Positions 16,199-25,142 of a DNA stretch of 48,750 nucleotides are shown here, in pieces. The notes below the pieces were generated by a model that saw nothing but the letters and a program-made list of their open reading frames with translations, did not search any database and was not told where the DNA came from. Both the position numbers and the translations under genes were made by a program. Position 1 is the stretch's first letter. Every line of letters starts with the position of its first letter. The stretch comes from Actinomycetota bacterium (GTDB lineage Bacteria; Actinomycetota; UBA4738; HRBIN12): positions 1,163 to 49,912 of the forward strand of contig VAYU01000016.1 of NCBI GenBank assembly GCA_005884925.1, read 5' to 3'.

Positions 16199-17463
16199 CG
16201 ACCCTCCTGGAGGAGCCGGGCCGCCAGCGCACCCGCGGCGACGGTCTCCTGCTCGCCGTCGGCGAGTCGCCGGAGGGTCACGACCCCATCGGCGAGCTCG
16301 CGCTCCCCCAGGATCGCCGCGAACGCTGCGCCGGCGTGGTCGGCCATCTTGAGCTGGGCCTTCAGCGGCCGATCCTCGTACGAACGCTCCGCCGGCACGC
16401 CGGCGTCGCGGAGTTCGTCGACCAGGCGGCGGGCGGCCGCGCGCGCGTCGCCCTCGCCCACCGCGACCACGAAGCACCGAGTCGCGCGCGCGGCCGCCCG
16501 CGGGACCCCCTCACGGTCCATCGCCAGCCGCATGCGATCGAGCCCCAGCGCGAAACCGACGCCCGGGGTCGCCGGGCCACCGAGGATCTCGGCCAGTCCG
16601 TCGTAGCGGCCACCGGCGTTGAACGTCGCGGCTTGCACGGAGGCCTCGTTCGTCGAGATCCATTCGAAGGCCGTGCGGGTGTAGTAATCGAGGCCGCGGA
16701 CGAGCCGCGGATCCAGTTCGTACCGGACGCCCGCATCCTCGAGCCCGGCCCGGACCGCGCCGAAGTGCTCCGAGCACGGGCCGCACAAGCGGTCGGCGAT
16801 CGTCGGCGCGGCCAGGACGAAGTCCTTCCGGCCGTCGACCTTGCAGTCGAACACGCGGAGCGGATTCTTCGCGAGCCGCACGCGGCAATCCTCGTCCAGC
16901 TGGTCGATGTACGGCTCGAAGTAGCGGGTCAGTTCCTCGCGGTACGCGGGGCGGCACTGCCCGTCTCCGATCGAGTTCAGATGGAGGGCGTACTCGCGGA
17001 TGCCGCGCTCCCGAGCGAACCGCTCCCCCAGCACCAGGACCTCCACGTCCGCCTCGGGGCCCGCGACGCCGACGATCTCGACCCCGAACTGACGGAACTC
17101 GCGCAGCCGGCCCGCCTGCGGCCTGCCGTGCCGGAAGTGGCGCCCGACGTAGTAGGTCTTGACAGGCGTCGGCAGATCGTGCGCGTGCGCCAGGTACGCG
17201 CGCACGACCCCCGCGGTGCTCTCGGGCCGGAGCGTGACCGATCGTCCGCCCTTGTCCTGGAACGTGTACATCTCCTTCGTCACGACGTCGGACGTGTCCC
17301 CGGACGTGCGCACGTACAGCTCCGTGTGCTCGAAGGTGGGCGTCTCCACGTAGCGGAACCCGAACAGACGCGCCGTCGCATGCGACACGTCGTAGAGCGC
17401 CAGCAGCTGATCGGCCTCGTCGAGCAGGATGTCCTGCGTCCCTCGGGGCGGCTGGAAGGACAT
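16195..17463 (-). CDS. hisS: Histidyl-tRNA synthetase
   Basis: This 422-residue class II synthetase charges tRNA-His. It begins SFQPPRGTQDILLDEADQLL, the family N-terminus. Motif 2 shows YVGRHFRHGRPQAGRLREFRQ. The histidine-specific loop is LVRGLDYYTRTAFEW, and motif 3 lies in GVGFALGLDRMRLAMDR. A C-terminal anticodon-binding domain follows. The start at 17463 shares one base with the stop of the upstream metallo-beta-lactamase gene (TGATG). Upstream in-frame sequence is antisense-like and excluded. Confidence 0.97.
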   Translation of the reverse strand: MSFQPPRGTQDILLDEADQLLALYDVSHATARLFGFRYVETPTFEHTELYVRTSGDTSDVVTKEMYTFQDKGGRSVTLRPESTAGVVRAYLAHAHDLPTPVKTYYVGRHFRHGRPQAGRLREFRQFGVEIVGVAGPEADVEVLVLGERFARERGIREYALHLNSIGDGQCRPAYREELTRYFEPYIDQLDEDCRVRLAKNPLRVFDCKVDGRKDFVLAAPTIADRLCGPCSEHFGAVRAGLEDAGVRYELDPRLVRGLDYYTRTAFEWISTNEASVQAATFNAGGRYDGLAEILGGPATPGVGFALGLDRMRLAMDREGVPRAAARATRCFVVAVGEGDARAAARRLVDELRDAGVPAERSYEDRPLKAQLKMADHAGAAFAAILGERELADGVVTLRRLADGEQETVAAGALAARLLQEGR

Positions 17464-18092
17464 CAGCGCAGCTCCCGCAGGTACGGGTTCGTCGCCCGCT
17501 CGCGCCCGACGGTCGTCTCCGGACCGTGACCGGGAAGGACCCGCGATCCGTCGGGAAGGGTCAGGAAGCGGGCGAGGCTCCGGCGCATCTGCGTCGGGTC
17601 CGAGTTCGCGAAGTCCGACCGTCCGATCGACCCGGCGAAGACCAGATCGCCCGAGAACACCAGCACATCGTCGCCCACGCGGAAGATGCAATGACCCGGG
17701 GTGTGGCCGGGGGTGTGCCAGACCGTGACGTCGAGGCCCGCCAGGCGGAGGACGTCGCCGTCCTCGAACGCACGGAGATCCTTGACGGGTTCCAGCGGGT
17801 TGGGGAACGCATCGCGTCCCCACGCCACCGGATCCGTGAACGCGAGTGCGTCCGCCGGGTGGCAGAACACCGGGATCTCGTCGCCGGCGAAGACGCCGGC
17901 GGTTCCCGCGTGATCCAGGTGCGCGTGCGTGAGGAGGACGGCGGCGGGCGTCTTGCCCGCGGCAGCGAGGAGCGCATGGACGGCGTCCGGCTCGAACCCG
18001 GGGTCGACCACGATGGCCTGGTCCGCGCCGTCGGCCGCGAGCAGCCAGCAATCGGTCCCGTACGGGTTGCGATCGAAGACGTCGAGGAACAT
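17463..18092 (-). CDS. Metallo-beta-lactamase-fold hydrolase (glyoxalase II-like)
   Basis: A 209-residue MBL-fold enzyme with the di-zinc ligand motif THAHLDH, the downstream His in TPGHTPGHCIF, Asp in FSGDLVF and the final His in VLPGHGPET. This set matches hydroxyacylglutathione hydrolase-like proteins that typically precede hisS in Actinomycetota. The natural substrate is unknown; such enzymes hydrolyse thioesters or similar bonds. It is coupled to hisS by a 1-nt overlap and lies 54 nt after the RidA gene. Confidence 0.92.
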   Translation of the reverse strand: MFLDVFDRNPYGTDCWLLAADGADQAIVVDPGFEPDAVHALLAAAGKTPAAVLLTHAHLDHAGTAGVFAGDEIPVFCHPADALAFTDPVAWGRDAFPNPLEPVKDLRAFEDGDVLRLAGLDVTVWHTPGHTPGHCIFRVGDDVLVFSGDLVFAGSIGRSDFANSDPTQMRRSLARFLTLPDGSRVLPGHGPETTVGRERATNPYLRELR

Positions 18093-18145
18093 CGAGTGGC
18101 CATGCTACCGGAGGGGTTCGCGCGGCCCTCGGCCGCGGCCTCCGC

Positions 18146-18532
18146 TCAGGGCACGACCGCTTCGACCTCCACCTCCACCTTCCAGCGCGGGTCGAGGAAC
18201 CCGCCGACGACGATCATCGTCGACGCCGGTCGCACGTCGCCGAAGATCGACCCGTGGACCGCCCCGATCGCCTGGGCGTCCGCGCGGTCGACGAGGTACA
18301 CCCTGGTCCGCACCACGTCGGCGACCGTGGCGCCGGCCTCGGCCAGGGCTCGGGCGACGATCTCGAAGCACCGGTGCGCCTGTGCCGCCGGGTCGGGATC
18401 GACGCTGTCGTCCGGCATGATCGGCGCGGTCCCCGACACGACCACGCGATCGCCGACCCGGACCGCGCGGCTGAACCCGATGGTCGCCTCATAGGGGGAG
18501 CCCGATGAGACCTGCCGTCGATCGTCCGTCAT
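18146..18532 (-). CDS. RidA/YjgF family protein
   Basis: A 128-residue protein of the RidA superfamily. The fold signature [13 protein letters not shown] is followed by [20 protein letters not shown] and [11 protein letters not shown]. The C-terminal block [16 protein letters not shown] has the usual Glu near the end. Archetypal RidA deaminates reactive enamines, with a key Arg on the RVYL strand (RTRVYL here). This is a subfamily member with relaxed termini, so the reaction is uncertain. The start chosen at 18532 overlaps the dtd stop as ATGA; an upstream start at 18553 is weaker. Confidence 0.88.
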   Translation of the reverse strand: MTDDRRQVSSGSPYEATIGFSRAVRVGDRVVVSGTAPIMPDDSVDPDPAAQAHRCFEIVARALAEAGATVADVVRTRVYLVDRADAQAIGAVHGSIFGDVRPASTMIVVGGFLDPRWKVEVEVEAVVP

Positions 18533-18975
18533 GCCATCTCCGCGTCGAGCCACATCGTGAAGGGTCCGTCGTTCACCAGCTCGACCTCCATCTCGGCCCC
18601 GAAGATACCTCGGCCCACCTTCAGGCCGCGCGCCTCCAGGGCTTCGGCGAACGCCTCCACGAGCTCGGCCGCCACCTCCGGGTCGGCCGCGTACACGAAC
18701 GACGGTCTCCGACCTTTGCGGGTATCGGCGTACAGCGTGAACTGGGACACGACGAGGGCCTCCCCATCCACGTCCGCGATCGACCGGTTCGTCTTGCCAT
18801 CGGCGTCGCGGAAGATCCTCAGCCCGACGATCTTCTCGGCCAGCCGGTCGACCTGTGACGCTTCGTCACCACGCCCGACACCCACGAGGAGCACGTAGCC
18901 GAGGCCGATCGACGACCTGACCTCGCCCCCGACCGAGACCGCTGCGCGGGACACCCGCTGCAGCAGGACGCGCAT
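18529..18975 (-). CDS. dtd: D-aminoacyl-tRNA deacylase
   Basis: A 148-residue enzyme removing D-amino acids (and glycine from tRNA-Ala) from mischarged tRNAs. It begins [19 protein letters not shown]. Both active-site motifs are visible: [10 protein letters not shown] with Ser-Gln, and [10 protein letters not shown] with the cis Gly-Pro. Length is standard. It starts directly after the relA stop, with no intergenic base. Placement beside relA is common in bacteria. Confidence 0.96.
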   Translation of the reverse strand: MRVLLQRVSRAAVSVGGEVRSSIGLGYVLLVGVGRGDEASQVDRLAEKIVGLRIFRDADGKTNRSIADVDGEALVVSQFTLYADTRKGRRPSFVYAADPEVAAELVEAFAEALEARGLKVGRGIFGAEMEVELVNDGPFTMWLDAEMA

Positions 18976-21252
18976 CTAGCTGGGGACCACGCGGTACGCG
19001 TCGTACACGCTCTCGACACGCTTGACCGACGCGAGCAGGGATGACAGGTGCGTGATGTCCGCGAGCTCGAAGCTGAACCGGAGCCTCGTGATGCGATCGC
19101 GTCCGGTGGTCGAGTTGGCCGCGAGGATGTTGACGTGCTGGTCCGACAGCATCGTGGCGATGTCCGAGAGCAGCCGCGTCCGGTCGAGCGCCTCGACCTG
19201 GATCGCCACGACGAACGACGTGGATTTCCCCTCCGCCCACGAGACCTCGATCATGCGCTCCGGTTCACGCCGGAGGGTCTTGACGTTCGGGCAGTCGGCC
19301 CGGTGCACGGAGACCCCTTGCCCGCGCGTCACGAACCCCACGATCTGATCGCCCGGGACCGGCGTGCAGCACCGGCCGAGCCGCACCCAGACGTCGCCGA
19401 GCCCCTTGACCATGACCCCCTTGGCGACATCGGGTTGGGTGATCCGGACGGGTCGCGCGAGCGGGACGTCGGTGACGTCCTCCTCCGCGCTGCCGCTCAG
19501 CTGTCGCGACAACCGAGCGACGACCGATTGCGGCGAGACATGCCCTTCCCCGACCGCGACGTACAGGGCATCGAGGTCGGGGTGTTTGAGATCGGTGGCG
19601 ACCTGCTCCAGCGCCGCCTCGGTGGTCAGTCGCTTGAAGGAGAGGTTCTGCTTGCGCATCTGTCGCTGGAGGAGATCCTTCCCCTGGTCGAGCGCATCCT
19701 CGCGGCGTCCCCGTGCGAACCACTGCCGGATCTTGTTCCGGGCGCGCGGCGTCGCGACGAACTGGAGCCAGTCCTGCGACGGCCCCTCCCCCTGCGCCTT
19801 CGAGGTGAGGACGTCGACGGAGTCCCCCGTGCGGAGCTCGTAGTCCAGCGGGACGAGCTTGCCGTTCACCTTCGCGCCGATCGTCCGATGCCCGACCTCG
19901 GTGTGGATCGCGTAGGAGAAATCGACCGGTGTCGCCCCGTGAGGCAGGTTGATCACGTCGCCCTTCGGTGTGAAGACGAACACCCGTCCACCGGACAGGT
20001 CGATCCGCAGGCCCTCCATGAACTCCCGCGGATCGGCCATGTCCTTCAGCCAGTCCATCATCTGTCCGAGCCACGCAAGGTCGGCGGTGTCCTTCGACTG
20101 CTTCGCGCCCTCCTTGTACCGCCAGTGCGCCGCGATGCCGTACTGCGCGGTCCGGTGCATGTCCCGGGTGCGGATCTGGATCTCGAGCGGCGTCCCGTTC
20201 GGTCCGACGACCGTCGTGTGCAACGACTGGTACATGTTGGACTTGGGCATCGCGACGTAGTCCTTGAACCGTCCGGGGATCGGCTTCCAGAGCGAATGGA
20301 CAGCGCCGAGCGCCGCGTAGCAATCACGGAGCGAGCCGGCCAGGATCCGGATCCCGACCAGGTCGTAGATCTCCTCGAACTCCTTGCCGCGGATCACCAT
20401 CTTCTCGTAGATCGAGTAGAGGTGCTTCGGCCGACCCTCCACGTCCGCCTTGACCCCGAGCTCCTTCAACTTCTGACGGATGGACCCGGTGAGCTCCTCG
20501 ATCAGCGCGCGACGCTCGTCGCGGCGGGCCTCGACCAATCGGGCGATCTCCTTGTACGGCCCCGGATGCAGCGTCTTGAACGACAGATCCTCGAGCTCCC
20601 ACTTCACCTCTTGCACGCCGAGGCGGTTCGCCAGCGGGGCATAGATCTCGAGCGTCTCGGTCGCCATCCGCCGCTGCCTCCCCTCCGAGAGCGCCTCGAC
20701 GGTCCGCATGTTGTGGAGCCGGTCGGCGAGCTTGATCAGCAGGACGCGGATGTCGCCCGCCATCGCCACGATCATCTTCCGGACGTTCTCGGCCTGCGCC
20801 AGCTCCCGGGTCCGGAACTCCAGCCGGTCGAGCTTCGTCAGCCCGTCGACGATACGGGCAACGTCGTCGCCGAACTCGTCCCGGATCCGGGTGAGCGTGA
20901 TCTCGGTGTCCTCGACCGTGTCGTGCAGGAGTGCGGCCGTGAGCGTGGTGGTGTCCAGCCGCAGGTCGGCGAGGATCTCGGCGACCGCCAGCGGATGTTC
21001 GATGAAGGGCTCGCCCGACTTCCGGACCTGGCCCTCGTGCGCCTTCTCGGCGACATGGTAGGCCTGCTCCAGCCCACGCATGTCCCCTTTCGGGTTGTAC
21101 GAGCGCACGTTCTTCAGCAGGGTGGGGAGCCCGGCGGGCGGCGCGGTGTCGCCGCGACGCAGGCGTGGGATGGGAAGCCGTCCGCTTCGCTTCTGCGGCG
21201 GAGGCGACGGCGGTGTCTCGAGCTGGAGATCTTCCTTGCTGTCCACGGACAC
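18976..21252 (-). CDS. relA: Bifunctional (p)ppGpp synthetase/hydrolase
   Basis: A 758-residue Rel protein for the stringent response. The hydrolase HD domain (about residues 60-200) has HPLAVAEIL and the intact LLHDTVEDTE, so hydrolysis should be active. The synthetase domain has YDLVGIRIL, the GRFKDYVAMPKSNMYQSLHT block and EIQIRTRDMH. RFKD fits the RxKD motif of bifunctional Rel enzymes rather than the ExDD of RelA-only synthetases. TGS (RVFVFTPKGDVINLPHGATP), a zinc-finger-like CCTPVPGDQIVGF and a C-terminal ACT domain follow. The start is a GTG, with a second GTG two codons in. It lies 42 nt after apt. Confidence 0.97.
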   Translation of the reverse strand: MSVDSKEDLQLETPPSPPPQKRSGRLPIPRLRRGDTAPPAGLPTLLKNVRSYNPKGDMRGLEQAYHVAEKAHEGQVRKSGEPFIEHPLAVAEILADLRLDTTTLTAALLHDTVEDTEITLTRIRDEFGDDVARIVDGLTKLDRLEFRTRELAQAENVRKMIVAMAGDIRVLLIKLADRLHNMRTVEALSEGRQRRMATETLEIYAPLANRLGVQEVKWELEDLSFKTLHPGPYKEIARLVEARRDERRALIEELTGSIRQKLKELGVKADVEGRPKHLYSIYEKMVIRGKEFEEIYDLVGIRILAGSLRDCYAALGAVHSLWKPIPGRFKDYVAMPKSNMYQSLHTTVVGPNGTPLEIQIRTRDMHRTAQYGIAAHWRYKEGAKQSKDTADLAWLGQMMDWLKDMADPREFMEGLRIDLSGGRVFVFTPKGDVINLPHGATPVDFSYAIHTEVGHRTIGAKVNGKLVPLDYELRTGDSVDVLTSKAQGEGPSQDWLQFVATPRARNKIRQWFARGRREDALDQGKDLLQRQMRKQNLSFKRLTTEAALEQVATDLKHPDLDALYVAVGEGHVSPQSVVARLSRQLSGSAEEDVTDVPLARPVRITQPDVAKGVMVKGLGDVWVRLGRCCTPVPGDQIVGFVTRGQGVSVHRADCPNVKTLRREPERMIEVSWAEGKSTSFVVAIQVEALDRTRLLSDIATMLSDQHVNILAANSTTGRDRITRLRFSFELADITHLSSLLASVKRVESVYDAYRVVPS

Positions 21253-21294
21253 CGCCAGTGTACGGCGAGTGCACGCGGCGGATCCTCAGGCGGG

Positions 21295-21816
21295 TCAGAA
21301 GCGGATCAACGTCAGGAGGTCGTAATCCCGCACCTTGTCACGTCCGTGGAGGAAGTCCAGCTCGATCAGGCACGCGATACCACAGACCTTGCCGCCGATG
21401 GCTTCCACCAGCGAGGCCGCGGCTCGCGCGGTTCCGCCGGTCGCGAGGACGTCGTCCACCACGAGGACGCGCTCGCCCGGACGGACGGCATCCTTGTGGA
21501 TCTCGAGGGATGCCGTGCCGTACTCCAGGGCGTACTCCTGACCGATCGTCTCGGAGGGGAGCTTGCCCTTCTTCCGGACCGGGATGATCCCCGCCCCGAA
21601 GTGGTACGCGACCGGGGCCGCCAGGATGAACCCGCGCGCCTCGATCCCGACGACCTTATCGACGTTGCCCCGGCCGAAGTGCACGACGATCAGGTCGACG
21701 ATGGTGGAGAACGCGATCGGGTCAGCGAGCACCGGCGTGATGTCCTTGAAGACGATGCCCGACTCGGGGAAGTCGGGCACGTCCCGGATCAGGGACTTGA
21801 TCTGTTCGATCTCCAC
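21295..21816 (-). CDS. apt: Adenine phosphoribosyltransferase
   Basis: A 173-residue purine salvage enzyme making AMP from adenine and PRPP. Landmarks are IRDVPDFPESGIVFKDITPVL, the GIEARGFILAAPVA segment, the RKKGKLP loop, and the PRPP-binding motif VLVVDDVLATGGTA. The start is a GTG at 21816, 3 nt after the secF stop. In Actinomycetota apt characteristically lies between secF and relA, as here. Confidence 0.96.
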   Translation of the reverse strand: MEIEQIKSLIRDVPDFPESGIVFKDITPVLADPIAFSTIVDLIVVHFGRGNVDKVVGIEARGFILAAPVAYHFGAGIIPVRKKGKLPSETIGQEYALEYGTASLEIHKDAVRPGERVLVVDDVLATGGTARAAASLVEAIGGKVCGIACLIELDFLHGRDKVRDYDLLTLIRF

Positions 21817-21819
21817 GCC

Positions 21820-22926
21820 CTACCTCCGTTTGCGCTTGGCCGGCGGGCGTCGCTTCTGACCCGCGCGCGGTCGCGCGTCTCCGCCCTGTCTCGCGGTCGC
21901 GCTCCGCGCCGCGGCGTCGGACGCGACCGCGACCTGGGCCCCGTCGGCCGCCGGGACCCGGGCCGGCCGCGGGCGCGGCGCGCCCGGCCGGCCGGGGACC
22001 CGCTGCGGCGCCCGCTTGGCCATCTGGCGACTCTTGAGGATCACGAGCGCCGGGGCCGCGATGAAGATCGACGAGTAAGCCCCGATCGCGACACCGACGA
22101 ACATCGCGAACGCGAAGTTCTTCAGCGTCTCGCCGCCGAACAGCAGCAGCGACAGGATCGGGAGCAGCACGACGAGCGAGGTATTCACCGACCGCATCAC
22201 GGTCTGGTTGAGCGACAGGTCGACGACCTTCGTGTATCCCATGCGTGCGAGTAGCGCCGCCGACTCCGTGTTCTCCTTGACCTTGTCGTAGATCACCACC
22301 GTGTCGTAGAGGCTGAACCCGAGGATCGTGAGGATCGCGATCACCGTCTCCGGGGTGACGAGCCGTCCGGTCAGCGCGTAGACGCCGGCCGTGATCGTCA
22401 CGTCGTGGACGAGGGCGATCATGGCGCCCGCGGCCATCGTCCATTCGAAACGGAACGCGATGTACAAAGTGATCGCGATCAGTACCAGGACCAACCCACG
22501 GACGGCCTTCTTCGAGATCTCCGACCCCCACGTGGGACCGATGTCCTCGACGTTGATGTCCTGGCTCGAGATCCCCGCCTGCGAGGCCAGATCGTTGAGG
22601 ATCTTGGTCGAGTCCGGGAGACCGGTCAGGCTCTCGGTCCGGATCGCAACCGAGTCACCGCTCACGACCTGAACCGCCCCGGTGAGCCCGTACTTCGCGA
22701 GGGTGGCCTCGATGTCTTGGACGGTGGCCCCGGTGTGCAGTGGGTAGGAGATCTGCGCGCCTCCCTCGAAGTCGATCGAGTAATTGAACCCGCGGACCGC
22801 GATCCCGACCAGCGAGAGGACGATCAGGACGCCGGAGAACGTGAACCACCAGTTCCGGTGCTCGATCAGCTTGAACCGAGGGATCCGGTACCCGCGGTAG
22901 ACGTCGAAGAACTCCCGCACCCTCAT
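21820..22926 (-). CDS. secF: Protein-export membrane protein SecF with a long basic tail
   Basis: A 368-residue SecF. The ATG at 22926 overlaps the secD stop as ATGA; the longer in-frame extension is secD antisense-like and rejected. The first membrane helix is preceded by RFKLIEHRNWWF and followed by GFNYSIDFEGGAQISYPLHT, the SecF P1 start. The five-helix block includes ALVHDVTITAGVYALTG and the GFSLYDTVVIYDKVKEN motif, typical of the RND-like proton-driven secretion subunit. After the last helix a cytoplasmic tail of about 65-70 residues rich in Arg, Lys, Pro and Ala ends KRRPPAKRKRR, longer than usual. Confidence 0.95.
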   Translation of the reverse strand: MRVREFFDVYRGYRIPRFKLIEHRNWWFTFSGVLIVLSLVGIAVRGFNYSIDFEGGAQISYPLHTGATVQDIEATLAKYGLTGAVQVVSGDSVAIRTESLTGLPDSTKILNDLASQAGISSQDINVEDIGPTWGSEISKKAVRGLVLVLIAITLYIAFRFEWTMAAGAMIALVHDVTITAGVYALTGRLVTPETVIAILTILGFSLYDTVVIYDKVKENTESAALLARMGYTKVVDLSLNQTVMRSVNTSLVVLLPILSLLLFGGETLKNFAFAMFVGVAIGAYSSIFIAAPALVILKSRQMAKRAPQRVPGRPGAPRPRPARVPAADGAQVAVASDAAARSATARQGGDARPRAGQKRRPPAKRKRR

Positions 22927-25142
22927 GCGTCCGGCTCCATCGTGGTATCGAGCGCCGTGTGGTCGGCGGCCGTCGCGGACGTCAACCCGAAGCCGCGCAT
23001 CTCGACGAGCTTGGTCGTCTTGGAGATCAGGAACACGGTCGGGCGCTTGAAGAAGTACACGACGAAAAGGTCGAGCGCGGTCGCGACCCCCAGCGTGAGC
23101 GCGAATCCGCGCACGGAGCTCACGGCCGTCAGATAGAGGACCGCGGCCGCGATCGCCGTCACGATGTCGGCCGCCACGATCGTGCGGAAGGCCCGTTTGA
23201 ACGCCGGTTGGACGGCCGCCCTCGGCGAGCGGCCCGCGCGGACCTCGTCCTTCAATCGTTCGAAGAACACGATGTAGGAGTCCGCCGTGACCCCGAGGGA
23301 GATCACCAACCCGGCGACACCGGCCAGCGAGAGCGTGTACCCGTAGCTCTTCCCGGCGATCGAGATCAGGGCGAGGGCGAGGATCGCCCAGATGGACATC
23401 CCGAACCATGCGACGATCCCGAGCAGCCGGTAGTAGAGCAAGAGGTAGATGAACAGCAGGATCAGCCCGGCGACACCGGCGATGATCCCCTCCTTGAGGG
23501 ACTCCGAGCCGAGCGTCGGGCTCACCGTGCGGACCGATTGACGGGTGAGCTCCACCGGCAGAGCGCCCGCGTTGAGGAGGGATGCGAGGTCCTTGGCTTC
23601 CTGCTCGGTGAAGTTCCCGGTGATGATGCCGTTGCCGGCGGTGATCGCGCTCTGCACCTGAGGGTTGGAGATGACCGTCCGGTCGACCGCGATCGCGATC
23701 TGGCTATGCGTCGGGGCGGCGGCCGTCGTCGCGGCCGCGAACTTGCTGGACCCCGAGCCGTCGAGGGTGAACGCCACGGCCCATTGCGTGATCGGGTCGG
23801 TCTGGGTTCCGCCGGTCAGCTGGGCCGAGGCCTTCGTGATGTTGCTCCCGATGATCACGACGGGACCGAGATGCATCTTCGAGTCGGGAGCCGATCCGGC
23901 CGCTCTCGACAGGTACCAGACGTCGTTCTGATCCTGCGTAGCGCCCTGGCAATCCTTCGTCGCTTGCTCCTGCGGCGTGGAACACGTCAGTTGGATCGAC
24001 GCGTAGCTGGGGTCGGTTGGCGCGACGATCTGGAGGGTCGGCCGTTCCTCGAGCCGCGCCGTCTTCCCGATCAGGTTGAGCAGAGCTTGCTGCCCGGTCT
24101 CCCGCTGGCGCTGCGCGGCCGCGGCCTGCGTCGCGAAACAGCCGAAGCTCTGGTTCTGCGAGCTGTACACGCACCATTGGGTCGTGACGTGCGGCGTGGT
24201 GTAGCCGGCGAGCGCAGTCTGTGCCGCCTGCTTCGATGCGAGATCGCAGGGCAAAGGCTGGGCGCTGCTCACGTCGAGCTTCCCGTACGCGGTGGCCGGA
24301 GCGGGCGACGCCGATGCGCTTGCGGACGCGCTCGCCTTCGCCTTCCTCGAAGGGGACGCGGACGCGCTCGGCGTCGGTGTCGCGCTGGGGCTCGACGACG
24401 ACGGGGTCTCGATGCACCACGACGTCTTGGTGACCTTCGACGTGATGCCCGTGCGGGCCGCCTCCGCGTCCGCACGCGAGGGGTAGCACTTCAGCTCGGT
24501 GTTCCCGATGTCCGTCAGACAGTACTGCGACGCACCCTGCGGAGGTCCGACGGTTGGGGACGCCGATCCCGACGCTGCCGATGATGCCGACGCGGAGGCG
24601 GAGGTGCTGGCCGACGGCGTCGCGCTCTGCTTGGGAGCCGATGTGATGCCGCCTTTCGCGGCATCGGCTTCCTGTTGGGAGGCGTAGCACTGCAGCTGGT
24701 CGCCGTTCCCGTCCAGCAGACAGACCTGCGTTGCCTGTGACCCCACCGTGAATCCGCTGAGCGCCTCCTGGGCGACCGACTGGTCGGCCGAGCACCCGTA
24801 GCTGTTCTGCTTGGGATCCTCGATGCAATAGCTGTCTGTCGCCTGCTGCCGCACGGTGCTGTTCGACAGACCCGGGATCTGGATCTCGATGGTGTTGCCC
24901 GACAGGAAGATGTCGGGCTCGCCGACCCCGAAGGCGTCCACACGATTCCGGATGTTCTCGAGCGCCTGGTTCATGGTGCCCTGGTCGGTGCCCGGCGGCG
25001 CCGACAGGATCACGGCGAGTCCGCCCTCGAGATCGAGCCCGAGCACGGGCTTGAAGACCCCGAAGGCGAACGAGAACGCGGACGCCACGACCAAGATCGC
25101 GATGAAGATCACGGAGATCCACAAGCCGCGGCTGCGCTTCAC
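22923..25142 (-). CDS. secD: Protein-export membrane protein SecD with an unusual Cys-repeat insertion
   Basis: A 739-residue SecD starting at GTG 25142, which overlaps the upstream HD-gene stop as GTGA. The N-terminal helix is followed by the family block LGLDLEGGLAVILSA, then NRVDAFGVGEPDI and IEIQIPGL. Normal SecD resumes at LLNLIGKTARLEERP (residue about 355). Between residues about 103 and 350 lies an insertion of about 245 residues. It has five repeats with paired Cys (106/117, 141/152, 208/219, 243/299, 324/335) and Ser/Ala/Pro-rich linkers. The C-terminal SecD core (LGSESLKEGIIAGVAGLILLF, ISLGVTADSYIVFFERLKDE) is intact. SecD works with SecF to drive late export, and the insertion should be extracytoplasmic. 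Confidence 0.95.
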   Translation of the reverse strand: MKRSRGLWISVIFIAILVVASAFSFAFGVFKPVLGLDLEGGLAVILSAPPGTDQGTMNQALENIRNRVDAFGVGEPDIFLSGNTIEIQIPGLSNSTVRQQATDSYCIEDPKQNSYGCSADQSVAQEALSGFTVGSQATQVCLLDGNGDQLQCYASQQEADAAKGGITSAPKQSATPSASTSASASASSAASGSASPTVGPPQGASQYCLTDIGNTELKCYPSRADAEAARTGITSKVTKTSWCIETPSSSSPSATPTPSASASPSRKAKASASASASASPAPATAYGKLDVSSAQPLPCDLASKQAAQTALAGYTTPHVTTQWCVYSSQNQSFGCFATQAAAAQRQRETGQQALLNLIGKTARLEERPTLQIVAPTDPSYASIQLTCSTPQEQATKDCQGATQDQNDVWYLSRAAGSAPDSKMHLGPVVIIGSNITKASAQLTGGTQTDPITQWAVAFTLDGSGSSKFAAATTAAAPTHSQIAIAVDRTVISNPQVQSAITAGNGIITGNFTEQEAKDLASLLNAGALPVELTRQSVRTVSPTLGSESLKEGIIAGVAGLILLFIYLLLYYRLLGIVAWFGMSIWAILALALISIAGKSYGYTLSLAGVAGLVISLGVTADSYIVFFERLKDEVRAGRSPRAAVQPAFKRAFRTIVAADIVTAIAAAVLYLTAVSSVRGFALTLGVATALDLFVVYFFKRPTVFLISKTTKLVEMRGFGLTSATAADHTALDTTMEPDA

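Noticed and set aside
16199-16477. N-terminal extension of AspRS by about 93 residues
   Set aside because: The extension is Arg/Gly/Pro-rich hisS antisense. The ATG at 16198 overlaps the hisS stop and begins the family N-terminus.
24295-24645. Simple-sequence repeats in secD as a sign of sequencing error
   Set aside because: The Ser/Ala/Pro linkers are biased but stay in frame, and the Cys repeats on both sides keep regular spacing.
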